From the NCBI GenBank assembly GCA_964291485.2, contig OZ220224.1, forward strand, positions 4,030,001 to 4,094,000: DNA of 64,000 nt. The letters run 5' to 3'. The stretch is from Kistimonas sp964291485 (GTDB lineage Bacteria; Pseudomonadota; Gammaproteobacteria; Pseudomonadales; Endozoicomonadaceae). How positions within the stretch are numbered: the stretch's first letter is position 1; each line of letters opens with the position of its first letter. Of this stretch, positions 53,294 through 62,124 are shown piece after piece. The position numbers were made by a program, and so were the translations under genes. The notes beneath the pieces are model-generated. The model worked only from the letters and a program-made list of their open reading frames with translations, searched no databases and was not told the DNA's origin.

Positions 53294-54424
53294 TCACCAC
53301 CGGGGCTCTCCCGGCACAGCAGTCAGACGCAGATCCTGCCCGATTCGGCGCACATCTGTCATGGTCAGCGGAATTCTGTCACTCATATTGCCCAAAGGCA
53401 GATCAAACAGCGGGCGGGCAGCACTGCCCATCAACACAGGCGCCATGTACACCAACAGTTCATCCAGCAAGCCTGCCTGTAAAAAACTGCCTGCCAGGAT
53501 GGCGCCGGTTTCCACCAGCACCTCATTGCATTCGCGCTGGCCCAGCAGGGTCATCAGCGCGGCCAGATCGACCCGACCATCCGGGGCGGGCAATTCTACC
53601 ACTTCCACGCCCTCAGACTGTAGCGCATTCTGTTTTTCCCGGTCAGGATGAGCGGTAACCACCAGCGTTTTACCCGGCTGATGCAGAATATTTGCCCTCA
53701 GAGGGATACGCAGGGAAGAATCCAGCACAACCCGCAATGGCTGCTTTTCGGCTGCCAGATCGGGCTCCACTATACGCAACTCGGCCGGTCTAACAGTCAG
53801 AGAAGAATCATCCTGCAAGATAGAACCGACACCGGTGACAATCGCACAGGAACGGGCTCGCCACTGCTGCACATCGCTACGGGCATCAGGGCCCGTGATC
53901 CATTGAGATTCACCGGATGCCATGGCCGTTCGTCCATCCAGACTCATGGCCAGTTTGCAGCGTACCAGCGGTCGCTGACTGACCATCCTTGAGATAAACC
54001 CTGGATTAAGCGCTTTCGCCTCTTCTTCAAGCAGACCAGATGCCGTTGTGATTCCCGCCAGCTCCAGCAGCTGGAAACCACCGCCATCCACCCGTGGATT
54101 TGGATCACGCATGGCAGCAATCACGTGACGAACACCAGCATCTATCAGCGCCTGCGCACAGGGTGGGGTACGCCCCTGATGACTACAGGGCTCCAGAGTG
54201 ACATAGGCTGTCGCGCCCCGAGCACCACTCCCGGCCATGGCCAGCGCATTGACTTCCGCATGCCCCTCTCCTGCCCGGATATGCCAGCCTTCTCCGACTA
54301 TCCGACCGTCACGCACCAGCACGCAGCCGACGCGCGGATTGGGCATCGTGGAATAAAGCCCTTTACGGGCCAGCTGCAGCGCACGGGCCATCCAGCCCCG
54401 GTCATCACGGGTAAAGCTTGTCAT
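53294..54424 (-). CDS. ribD: Bifunctional riboflavin deaminase-reductase
   Basis: Deaminates and then reduces the pyrimidine intermediate in riboflavin synthesis. The N-terminal deaminase domain has the zinc ligands HAE (55-57) and PCSHQGRTPPC (79-89). The reductase domain starts about residue 150 with LAMSLDGRTAMASGESQWITGPDAR and continues to RLTAVPGEP. Length (376) is standard. In most relatives nrdR lies directly upstream; here a 5.6-kb insertion separates them. Confidence 0.96.
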   Translation of the reverse strand: MTSFTRDDRGWMARALQLARKGLYSTMPNPRVGCVLVRDGRIVGEGWHIRAGEGHAEVNALAMAGSGARGATAYVTLEPCSHQGRTPPCAQALIDAGVRHVIAAMRDPNPRVDGGGFQLLELAGITTASGLLEEEAKALNPGFISRMVSQRPLVRCKLAMSLDGRTAMASGESQWITGPDARSDVQQWRARSCAIVTGVGSILQDDSSLTVRPAELRIVEPDLAAEKQPLRVVLDSSLRIPLRANILHQPGKTLVVTAHPDREKQNALQSEGVEVVELPAPDGRVDLAALMTLLGQRECNEVLVETGAILAGSFLQAGLLDELLVYMAPVLMGSAARPLFDLPLGNMSDRIPLTMTDVRRIGQDLRLTAVPGEPRW

Positions 54425-54839
54425 ACGGTCAAGTAACCAAAAGTGAATACTAACGGATCAAGGCATGATTCGGGATTGGGATTCTAGCGTATTTCCAGAG
54501 GGCTTATGTAGTCGGTCTGCGCAACTTAAAACGCTAATGGTTCATCAAGAATAGCGCAACATGGCGCGCGCAACGCCGATACACCATCGAATAACGGGCT
54601 TGTTACCGGTCAATTCAGAAACCCGCCACAGAAGCTCCACCAGCCTAACAACGTAAAACTGAAAGATAAGCCAACCTCAAACAATAAACCTGTTAGCCAT
54701 ACTGACAATATTTATCACAGGGTTAGCAAACATAACATGTTATCCCTCTGACTCCATAGCTGGCCCTAATTGCTAATCAAATGAATAGAGACACTGAGGT
54801 AGAAACAATCATTCCACACTCTCATCAACAGGAACCCAG
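54425..54839. other. 415-base gap upstream of the first hydrolase gene
   Basis: More AT-rich than the rib genes. It would have to carry the promoter for ribD on one side and for the plus-strand hydrolase on the other. I see no clear promoter, repeat or terminator, and no credible open frame. Confidence 0.5.
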
Positions 54840-56027
54840 ATGGAAAGCCGCCCCATAAGCAACGAACAATATCCCAATACACCTTCACAATCTGAGCCAA
54901 TACCTGTTAGAGAACGGAGATCTTTAACGAGAATCATCACCAGACTTCTTATAGACACAGCAAAACTCAGTGCCCAAAGCGTTGTACGCTCCCGGTACCG
55001 TACACTAACAACAATGAAAATCGTGGTTCTACACTGCGTGGTGACGCCCATTGCGGCAATATTCTGGATGATCACAATTCCCTGTTTACTGGGCAAAACC
55101 CTCATTGACTATGGACTGCTTCCACGTCAAAAAAGGTTTTTACAAGCTGAGGGAATAGACAATTCTCAACCTTGCGACACGGCACACAAAATAACATGCA
55201 ACGTTCATGGCAACGCCGTGAATGGATTGCTATTTGAAACCACTGTCCAAGCGCCATGCGGCGTCCAAATCATTTTCCACCCAAATGCTGTGACAGCAAC
55301 CTCTTACTCGGAAATCCAACAAGATTTAATAAATCGCCTCACCGCATCAGGTTACCATTGCCTGATTGCTGAATATCCAGGCTACAGCGACTCATACGGC
55401 AGTGTATGTTCTGAACACGACTTTCAGGAATCCGCTGATGCATTTTACCGGTTGGCTAAGAGCCGATTTCCTGAATGTGGAATAACACTCTACGGCATTT
55501 CTATTGGCACATGGGCCGTCGCTTATCTGGCAGGAAAATACCCTCAGGCGATTGAACGCGCAGTTCTATGCGCTCCCTTTGCCAACATTACCGACCTTAT
55601 TGCCCATCATGGGCGACATTTTTTTGCCGAGTTAGGCTGTCGAGTATGCGCTTGCTGCATTTATTGCATGGTCAAGCTTTTCAGCCTATACAAAGTCAAT
55701 AATGCTGACTCCCTAGCAAACTACGTTAGAAGTAATCCTAATGCCGAGATTGTCATAACGCACTCCTATGGCGATAGCATTATCCCCTACCAGCATAGTA
55801 TGAACATTTGTACCGCCTGCAATAGAGCCAAACAAACCTTTTTTCATAATCAAAAAATCCGCTGTATTTCACTTGCTCACGAATATGACCACTGTTATGT
55901 GCCTCATGAACTAGAGCAAGCACTGTTTTCCAGCGATGTTTTTGATCTGGACTTCGAATGGCTCAAAGAGCCACCAGCTGAGGCCTCCTCAGATGACGAA
56001 GACGACGGAGCATTATCCTATTACTAA
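54840..56027 (+). CDS. Membrane-anchored alpha/beta hydrolase, copy 1
   Basis: A 395-residue serine hydrolase-like protein. A disordered N-terminus is followed by a hydrophobic anchor (about 60-85) and the short motif PRQKRF just after it. The catalytic triad can be read as Ser221 in YGISIGTW, Asp312 in YGDSIIPY and His347 or His351 in AHEYDHC. The oxyanion region FHPNAVTATS replaces the usual HGNG. The tail is acidic. It is one of four related genes here. The lipase/esterase substrate is unknown; the fold resembles ABHD13/Bem46-type proteins. Confidence 0.8.
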   Translation: MESRPISNEQYPNTPSQSEPIPVRERRSLTRIITRLLIDTAKLSAQSVVRSRYRTLTTMKIVVLHCVVTPIAAIFWMITIPCLLGKTLIDYGLLPRQKRFLQAEGIDNSQPCDTAHKITCNVHGNAVNGLLFETTVQAPCGVQIIFHPNAVTATSYSEIQQDLINRLTASGYHCLIAEYPGYSDSYGSVCSEHDFQESADAFYRLAKSRFPECGITLYGISIGTWAVAYLAGKYPQAIERAVLCAPFANITDLIAHHGRHFFAELGCRVCACCIYCMVKLFSLYKVNNADSLANYVRSNPNAEIVITHSYGDSIIPYQHSMNICTACNRAKQTFFHNQKIRCISLAHEYDHCYVPHELEQALFSSDVFDLDFEWLKEPPAEASSDDEDDGALSYY

Positions 56028-56323
56028 GATGAAGAGCAGCTCACCAATGAATAACATAGCCCATCATTGCTCATGATTATCACGCCATACAACATCCATT
56101 GATGTGCACGAAATAATGCTACATCGTTATTGCACAGAAACCTCTCCCCAATCATTCATAACTTAATAACATGGAACAATAACACCAGAACATTAGCCAT
56201 CCCATCCGGTTCATGAATAATCGTTACCAGAAAAACGTGGATCAGGCGCCAGGTCTTCACATCCGTTGATACAACAAAGATTCATAACCCATAGGGTTCA
56301 TGATCTCCAGAGTGAGACTTGTC
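56028..56323. other. AT-rich gap before the opine-type module
   Basis: About 296 bases with no recognised gene. It probably contains the promoter for the dehydrogenase-carrier pair, but no operator can be named from sequence. Confidence 0.45.
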
Positions 56324-57439
56324 ATGGCTATTGCGGCTCCACGCGTTACGATTATCGGTTCCGGCAACGCCGGCCTCACGGCGGCTTATCACCTCTCCCT
56401 TCACGGTTGCGACACCTGCCTGTATGGTGCACCGGGCTTTACCGGCCCATTGGATGACATTCGCGAACACGGCGGCATACGTGCCCTGGAAACCCTCAAC
56501 GGCGTCAACCTCAGCTTTGCAGGTTTTCGTGAAATCCATACCGTGACGGATGATATTCAGGAAGCGGTTGCCTTTTCCGACATTCTGATACTGCCCGTTC
56601 CCTCCTTTGCCCAACTCGCCCTGTTTGAAAGCATGCTGCCGCACCTGCGGGATAACCAGATGATTGTGCTACTGCCGGGCAATTACGGCTCACTGGAACT
56701 TCGTCGACGCCAGCAAGAACTGGGTTACCAGCAAGACCTGATCTTTGTCGATGCCATTTCCATCCCATGGGCCTGCCGGATCAGCGGCCCGGCTGAAGTG
56801 GCCATTATGGGCATCAAGGAATACCTGCCTCTGGCAGCGCTGCCCGCTTCCCGTACCGGAGAAGCCATTGCACGCCTCACGCCAGTGATGCCATTGCCCC
56901 TGAAAGCACTGACCAACGTGATCGCCGCAGGTCTGGAAAACATCAACTACGGCGGCCATCCGCTGCTGACCACGCTGAACATGGGCCTGCTGGAAAACTT
57001 CCGAGGTGATTTCAATTACTACAAGGACTGCTGTTCTACTGCCACTGCCCGCGCGGCAGCTGTCATGGAAGAAGAACGCATCCAGATCGGCAAAGCCATG
57101 GGGCTGGAACTGGTACCGGAACTAGAGGCGATGAACAGCCTCTACGCCATGAACTGTGAGACAGTCTACGAAGTGAACCGCACCTCGGAAACCCACGGCA
57201 AAATCAACTCCGCCCCGGACAGCGCCGAACACCGATACATCACGGAAGACGCCGCCTATCTGCTGGTACCCTGCAAGGAGTTCGCCCGGTTAACCGGTAC
57301 AGCCACCCCCATGATCGACGCCTGCCTGACCATCGATAACGCCTACAACAACGCCGACTACCTGGCGACAGGCCGTAACCTGAAGGCCATGGGGCTCGAT
57401 GGCTTGAACATCGAAGAGATCATGGCAGCCGTTGCCTGA
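56324..57439 (+). CDS. NAD(P)-dependent octopine/nopaline dehydrogenase-family enzyme
   Basis: A 371-residue oxidoreductase of the opine dehydrogenase family, which reversibly joins an amino acid to a 2-oxoacid through a secondary amine. The start is MAIAAPRVTIIG; an ATG eight codons upstream is possible. The Rossmann motif GSGNAGLTAAYHLSLHG (about 12-28) is clear. The C-terminal helical domain has NYGGHPLLTTLNMGLLEN and RTSETHGKINSAP. It is immediately followed by a YfcC carrier (65 bases) and a convergent LysR gene, so uptake, conversion and control may be linked. The exact substrate is unproven. Confidence 0.82.
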   Translation: MAIAAPRVTIIGSGNAGLTAAYHLSLHGCDTCLYGAPGFTGPLDDIREHGGIRALETLNGVNLSFAGFREIHTVTDDIQEAVAFSDILILPVPSFAQLALFESMLPHLRDNQMIVLLPGNYGSLELRRRQQELGYQQDLIFVDAISIPWACRISGPAEVAIMGIKEYLPLAALPASRTGEAIARLTPVMPLPLKALTNVIAAGLENINYGGHPLLTTLNMGLLENFRGDFNYYKDCCSTATARAAAVMEEERIQIGKAMGLELVPELEAMNSLYAMNCETVYEVNRTSETHGKINSAPDSAEHRYITEDAAYLLVPCKEFARLTGTATPMIDACLTIDNAYNNADYLATGRNLKAMGLDGLNIEEIMAAVA

Positions 57440-57503
57440 CATAACACAAAACACCTCCTCGCAAGGGGAGGTACAGTCGCCGACCAGCCGACCCGGAGCG
57501 AAC

Positions 57504-58913
57504 ATGGCTCGATTAAAATTCCCCTCTGCCTACACGATCCTGTTTTTTCTCACCATCGTGATGGCAGTACTGACCTGGGTGGTACCCGCCGGCCAGTACC
57601 AGATGACCACCAACGAGGAACTGGGCCGTGAAGTGCCCATTGCCGGTACGTATCACACCGTGGAATCCAGCCCGCAGGGATTTGCCGATGTGGTACTGGC
57701 GCCTATCGATGGTTTCTACAACCACAGCACCTATTCCGCCAATGCGATTGATGTTGCCCTGTTTGTTTTGATCATTGGCGGTTTCCTGGGGGTGGCCACA
57801 CAAACCGGCGCCATTGACGCCGGCATTGCCCGTATTACCGAGCGCTTGAAAGGCCGGGAACAATGGATGATCCCGATCCTGATGGGTATTTTTGCCGCCG
57901 GAGGCACTGTCTATGGCATGGCGGAAGAAACCATTCCATTCTATGCCCTGCTGATTCCTGTCATGATCGCGGCCGGTTACGATGCCGTCACCGGTGTCGC
58001 GATTATCATGATTGGCGCCGGCATCGGTTGCCTGGGTTCCACGATTAACCCGTTCGCGACCGTTATCGCCTCGAATGCCGCCGGTGTCAGCTTCACAGAC
58101 GGACAGCTGCCCCGCGTCATTATCCTTGTGCTGGGCTGGCTGGCCTGTGTGGTTTATGTCATGCGTTATGCCGCACGGGTCAAGGCCGATCCTTCCCTGT
58201 CCCTGGTGGCCGACCAGCGTGTCGCCAACGAAAAACATTTCCTGGGCCATGAAGGCAGCCAGACCGAAACGGTAGAACTGACTGGACGCCGCAAGCTTAT
58301 CCTGACCCTCTTTGGCCTCAGCTTTGCGGTGATGATGTGGGGTGTGTCCGTCGGCGGTTGGTGGATGGCCGAGATTTCGGCCCTGTTCCTGGTATCCAGT
58401 ATTGTGATCGGCCTGATCGGCCAGCTGAGCGAAGAAGAGCTGACCACTACTTTCGTTAACGGCGCGCGGGATCTGCTGGGTGTCGCACTGATCATTGCAC
58501 TGGCCCGCGGCATTGTCGTGATCATGGACCAGGGTAACATCACCCATACCATCCTGTACGGTGCAGAAGAGATGGTTAGCGGCCTGCCTGGTGTGGCCTT
58601 TATCAATGCGGTTTACTGGCTGGAAATGGCGTTGTCCTTCCTGGTGCCATCCTCTTCCGGTCTGGCGGTACTGAGTATGCCTGTTCTGGCGCCGCTGGCG
58701 GATTTCGTCAATGTCAGCCGGGAACTGGTGGTGACGGCGTACCAGTCAGCGTCCGGCCTGCCCAATCTGATCACCCCGACGTCTGGCGTGGTCATGGGCG
58801 GTCTGGCGATTGGTCGGGTGTCCTACAGCCGCTGGGTTAAATTCATGTGCCCGCTGCTGGCCATTCTGGTCGTGATTGTCACAATCGTCCTTAGTGTCAG
58901 CGCCATGCTGTAA
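57504..58913 (+). CDS. YfcC-family membrane carrier (second copy)
   Basis: A 469-residue paralog of the carrier at 31.3-32.7 kb, with the same blocks (STINPFATVIASNAA, TPTSGVVMGGLAIGRVSY) and about twelve hydrophobic segments. The start is MARLKFPSAYT with GGAG six bases upstream; a TTG far upstream overlapping the dehydrogenase stop is not used. Lying just after the opine-type dehydrogenase, it is the obvious candidate to import that enzyme's substrate, though YfcC substrates are not established. Confidence 0.9.
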   Translation: MARLKFPSAYTILFFLTIVMAVLTWVVPAGQYQMTTNEELGREVPIAGTYHTVESSPQGFADVVLAPIDGFYNHSTYSANAIDVALFVLIIGGFLGVATQTGAIDAGIARITERLKGREQWMIPILMGIFAAGGTVYGMAEETIPFYALLIPVMIAAGYDAVTGVAIIMIGAGIGCLGSTINPFATVIASNAAGVSFTDGQLPRVIILVLGWLACVVYVMRYAARVKADPSLSLVADQRVANEKHFLGHEGSQTETVELTGRRKLILTLFGLSFAVMMWGVSVGGWWMAEISALFLVSSIVIGLIGQLSEEELTTTFVNGARDLLGVALIIALARGIVVIMDQGNITHTILYGAEEMVSGLPGVAFINAVYWLEMALSFLVPSSSGLAVLSMPVLAPLADFVNVSRELVVTAYQSASGLPNLITPTSGVVMGGLAIGRVSYSRWVKFMCPLLAILVVIVTIVLSVSAML

Positions 58914-58948
58914 GACTTTTACTGAAGGAACCCGACCGGTTCAATATC

Positions 58949-59923
58949 CTAACCGGCTACCAGCGCTGACTCTGATATCGTCAGCGCTGCAAAGGTTTCC
59001 TTCAGGTGTTCCGGCATCAGTTCCAGTTGGTAACAAATCCCTTCTTCATGAACACACTGAAAAAAGCTCGCCAGAAACTCAGCGCCTAACCGGGAAAGCG
59101 GACGGCTTACCGGTAGCAAAATATCAAAATGAAAAGGGAGTGATGGACGATAAGGTTTAAAGTCCACGCCCAGCTCGGCCAGCTGGATAGCAGTAAATGG
59201 ATCCACGACGGCATAACCCAGTCCGGCCGCTACCATGCTACCCACCGCATAGGCGAATGACGCTTCCGCCACTTTCCGGTAGCTGACGCCTGCTGCCCGG
59301 AAACTCGCATCAATCACCGCCTGCGTTTCCTGGTGCTCGTAACCGATCATCGGCTTACCCGCCAGCATGGATGGCGTAATCACTGATTGGTTGGATAACT
59401 CACTGTTCGCCGGCATCAGGCAAACCTGCTCACCACAAAACCGTACCCGGTCGACGCAGGCGGGCAAATGATGGTCATCCGGCAGGATCGCAAATCCCAT
59501 ATCACACAATTGCAGCTCCGCGTGGCTGCACACCTGCTCTGAACGGTAATTCCTCAACGTGACCAGCAACGATTCCTGGTCAATAAATGCACCGAGCAGA
59601 CGAGGAATAAAACTGATCGACAGCATCGGCATGGCGGCAATGTGGAGGCTGCCACTGGGTTTATCTCGAATCGCCTGGATGGCATCATCCAGTTGTTCAA
59701 GGCGCTGACCAATCTCGTCAATCTGCTCAAACAGCACCCGGGCATCCGGCGTCGGCACCAGGCGCTTGTGACTGCGGTCAAATAGCATAAACCCCAGATC
59801 ATGCTCCAGGCTGTGGATCAGGCGGGTGACTGCGGGCTGGGTAATCGCCAGTTTCTGGGCCGCAGCCGTGACTGAACCGTTAGTGATAATTGCCCGAAAG
59901 GCATTGAGTTGCTGTAAACGCAT
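58949..59923 (-). CDS. LysR-family transcriptional regulator
   Basis: A 324-residue regulator with an N-terminal winged helix-turn-helix (MRLQQLNAFRAIITNGSVTAAAQKLAITQPAVTRLI) and a C-terminal periplasmic-binding-type effector domain. The N-terminus resembles OccR/NocR, which sense octopine or nopaline, and the lysine regulator LysR. It converges with the opine-type dehydrogenase/carrier pair, ending 35 bases from the carrier stop. The neighbourhood suggests control of that pair; a palindromic T-N11-A site near 56.3 kb was not found by eye. Confidence 0.88.
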   Translation of the reverse strand: MRLQQLNAFRAIITNGSVTAAAQKLAITQPAVTRLIHSLEHDLGFMLFDRSHKRLVPTPDARVLFEQIDEIGQRLEQLDDAIQAIRDKPSGSLHIAAMPMLSISFIPRLLGAFIDQESLLVTLRNYRSEQVCSHAELQLCDMGFAILPDDHHLPACVDRVRFCGEQVCLMPANSELSNQSVITPSMLAGKPMIGYEHQETQAVIDASFRAAGVSYRKVAEASFAYAVGSMVAAGLGYAVVDPFTAIQLAELGVDFKPYRPSLPFHFDILLPVSRPLSRLGAEFLASFFQCVHEEGICYQLELMPEHLKETFAALTISESALVAG

Positions 59924-60054
59924 ACTGCGGATAAATCCCGAAACGGCCTGTTTTCACGGGAAGGTGAAGCGGGGTAACTAGAGGAAACCCTGTCTTTGAT
60001 GAGGTTTCCAGCAAAAGTCATTGTTGTTCCCCGATGACAATGGGGCAAAAAAAC

Positions 60055-60543
60055 TTAACGCTCTTTTTCCACTTGGCGATGATGCGTGCTGGGCTCTTTT
60101 TCCAGTCGATCAATTTCCTCCCGGAACTCGGTTAGATCCTGGAATCGCCGATACACCGAAGCAAACCGGATATAGGCCACTTCATCCAGCTCCTGCAGCG
60201 CGGACATCACCTCTTCTCCCACCATGCGCGAATTGATCTCCCGCTCACCGGTGGCCCGCAGGCGATGTTCAATCCGGCTGATCGATTCTTCAATACGCTC
60301 CGTGCTGACCGGCCGCTTCTCCAGCGCCCGCAGTAACCCGGCCCGGAGTTTCTCTTCATCAAACGGTTCCCGGGAACCGTCCTGCTTGACGATACGGGGC
60401 ATGACCAGCTCTGCACTTTCATAGGTGGTGAAGCGTTCGGAACAGGTCAGGCATTCACGGCGCCTGCGCACCTGGGTGCCCTCGGCAACCAGTCGGGAAT
60501 CAATCACCTTGGTGTCATCGGCGTTGCAAAAGGGGCAGTGCAT
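60055..60543 (-). CDS. nrdR: Transcriptional repressor NrdR
   Basis: Zinc-finger ATP-cone repressor of ribonucleotide reductase genes. The 162 residues have the zinc ribbon CPFC near the N-terminus (Cys3, Cys6) with CLTC at 31-34, and an ATP-cone domain (about 49-139, PRIVKQDGSREPFDEEKLRAGLLRALEKRPVS). It is divergent from the second hydrolase copy and separated from ribD by the insertion. Confidence 0.97.
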   Translation of the reverse strand: MHCPFCNADDTKVIDSRLVAEGTQVRRRRECLTCSERFTTYESAELVMPRIVKQDGSREPFDEEKLRAGLLRALEKRPVSTERIEESISRIEHRLRATGEREINSRMVGEEVMSALQELDEVAYIRFASVYRRFQDLTEFREEIDRLEKEPSTHHRQVEKER

Positions 60544-60721
60544 AGTGCTGATCTGTTGACCGTTTTCTGGGGGAGAGATTGTGATACTAACGGCTTGTCA
60601 AGGAAAGTTACAAGTACTGACTGATGAATGGCGTTCAAAACGGACTCTGGAACTTATCGGCAGACATCCTTGTCTACTGATTCAACCTTTATTGTTCGAC
60701 AACACATCTGGACACGTTACC

Positions 60722-61870
60722 ATGAATACAAACGGTGCTTCAGCATCCACCGCCAGCAGCCATACGGGATCGCACCGAACGCATATTGAGACAGGTACTT
60801 TATCCTTACCACCTTCATTTCCCCGTGCCAAGTTAGCCAAAACAGTCTTCCGACAATTACCCTCAACAGGACGGCAGCTGGCCTTAAAATTTCTCAAGGA
60901 TGGACAAGTATCCATACAAAAACGCCGTGTCGTCATCCTGGCACTGAGTATGCCGTTGTTATTCGCAGCATTTCCAGTGCCCCTTCTCGTTAGCCTGGCT
61001 AAAGGTGTACAGGATTTCCTGTTTTTCCCCAGACAGCAGCGCTTCAACACAATTAACAGTGCAAGACTCCAGGATGAAAACGATCTATACAACCATGAGT
61101 TTGAAGAAGAGACCCAGCAACTGGATCATCAAGCGCTCACTGTAAACCTCGATAATGAGAATAAACTGGAAGGTTTTTGTTTCCCTGTACCCAATAACCC
61201 TCTCGGCGTAGTACTCTTTTTTCATGGCAACGACCAAACCGCTACAGGCATGGCCAATAGCTATGCACAAATGATGACATCATCGGGCTTTCATTGCCTG
61301 TTTTGCGAGTATCCAGGTTATGGCAATTCTACGGGTGATATCTATAGCGAACTGGATGTCTTTAAGGCAGCCACTGCTTTCTTCAATACTATGTGCAGTA
61401 TGTTTGAAGACGACACTCCTACATTTGTCTATGGTTCTTCTATCGGTACGGGTATCGCTGCTTATCTTGCCAGTGAAAATGAAAGGATAACCAAAGCGGT
61501 TTTGCATGCGTCGTATTGTGACTTAAAAGCATTAAGCCGATGTTTTTCTCGCTGGATACCCTCTGGCCTGATCCGATACGACATCAACACTCACAAATAT
61601 CTTTCCCGTTTTTTAGCTAGAGACAATACACGTGCCTTATTGTTGCATGCTACCGGGGATGAAATCATACCCTACAAACAATCGGAAAAACTGATCTCGC
61701 CCCATGAAAACAATCACCGCGCATATCTGGTGACAGCCGGCGGCCAACACTCTCATTATTTAGGTCATAATGCTATGCTTGAAATCGATGACGACGCCAT
61801 AATCGGTTTTTTACAAAGGGATTTTGACAGCAACGGTATAGGGTTTGATAATGATGAATCATCCCTGTGA
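60722..61870 (+). CDS. Membrane-anchored alpha/beta hydrolase, copy 2
   Basis: A 382-residue protein if started at MNTNGASASTASS; the frame extends 47 codons further upstream to a possible earlier start. Ser/Thr-rich N-terminus, anchor about 70-92, then PRQQRF, matching copy 1. Oxyanion loop FFHGNDQTA is canonical. Triad Ser240 in YGSSIGTG, Asp313 in TGDEIIPY, His343/345/349 in GGQHSHYLGHN. It is divergent from nrdR. The substrate is unknown. Confidence 0.8.
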   Translation: MNTNGASASTASSHTGSHRTHIETGTLSLPPSFPRAKLAKTVFRQLPSTGRQLALKFLKDGQVSIQKRRVVILALSMPLLFAAFPVPLLVSLAKGVQDFLFFPRQQRFNTINSARLQDENDLYNHEFEEETQQLDHQALTVNLDNENKLEGFCFPVPNNPLGVVLFFHGNDQTATGMANSYAQMMTSSGFHCLFCEYPGYGNSTGDIYSELDVFKAATAFFNTMCSMFEDDTPTFVYGSSIGTGIAAYLASENERITKAVLHASYCDLKALSRCFSRWIPSGLIRYDINTHKYLSRFLARDNTRALLLHATGDEIIPYKQSEKLISPHENNHRAYLVTAGGQHSHYLGHNAMLEIDDDAIIGFLQRDFDSNGIGFDNDESSL

Positions 61871-62124
61871 AGTGAATAATCAGTTTATCGCCATCCTAAC
61901 AACAAGGAATATATAAAAACAGCATTCCAAAACGGTTTAACAAACACATTACCAGAGATGACCACCTCATTAAAAAATCAACCAACCAAACTTGATATTC
62001 ACAGTAACAACCTTGTCACATCCTAGAACTTTCACATCAATATCAATCTAAATAATCAGTGTATTCAATGTCGTATTAATCTTGTCGGCAAGGGTTTATG
62101 CAAACCGGAACAGGAGACAAACAA
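61871..62124. other. Gap with the upstream element shared by copies 3 and 4
   Basis: Holds ACAGTAACAACCTTGTCACA at 62001-62020, followed by ACTTTCACAT (62029-62038). A very similar block lies at 63623 upstream of copy 4. No ORF is credible in this gap. Confidence 0.5.
62001..62038 (+). repeat. Upstream repeat before hydrolase copy 3
   Basis: ACAGTAACA-CTTGTCACA-C plus a downstream ACTTTCACA, almost the same as the block at 63623-63672. It may be a promoter or regulator site duplicated with the gene, because the next element (AT-rich stretch, ribosome site, start) follows at a similar distance. Confidence 0.6.

Noticed and set aside
57513..58547. 344-codon open frame opposite the second YfcC gene
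   Set aside because: Antisense shadow of the carrier gene.
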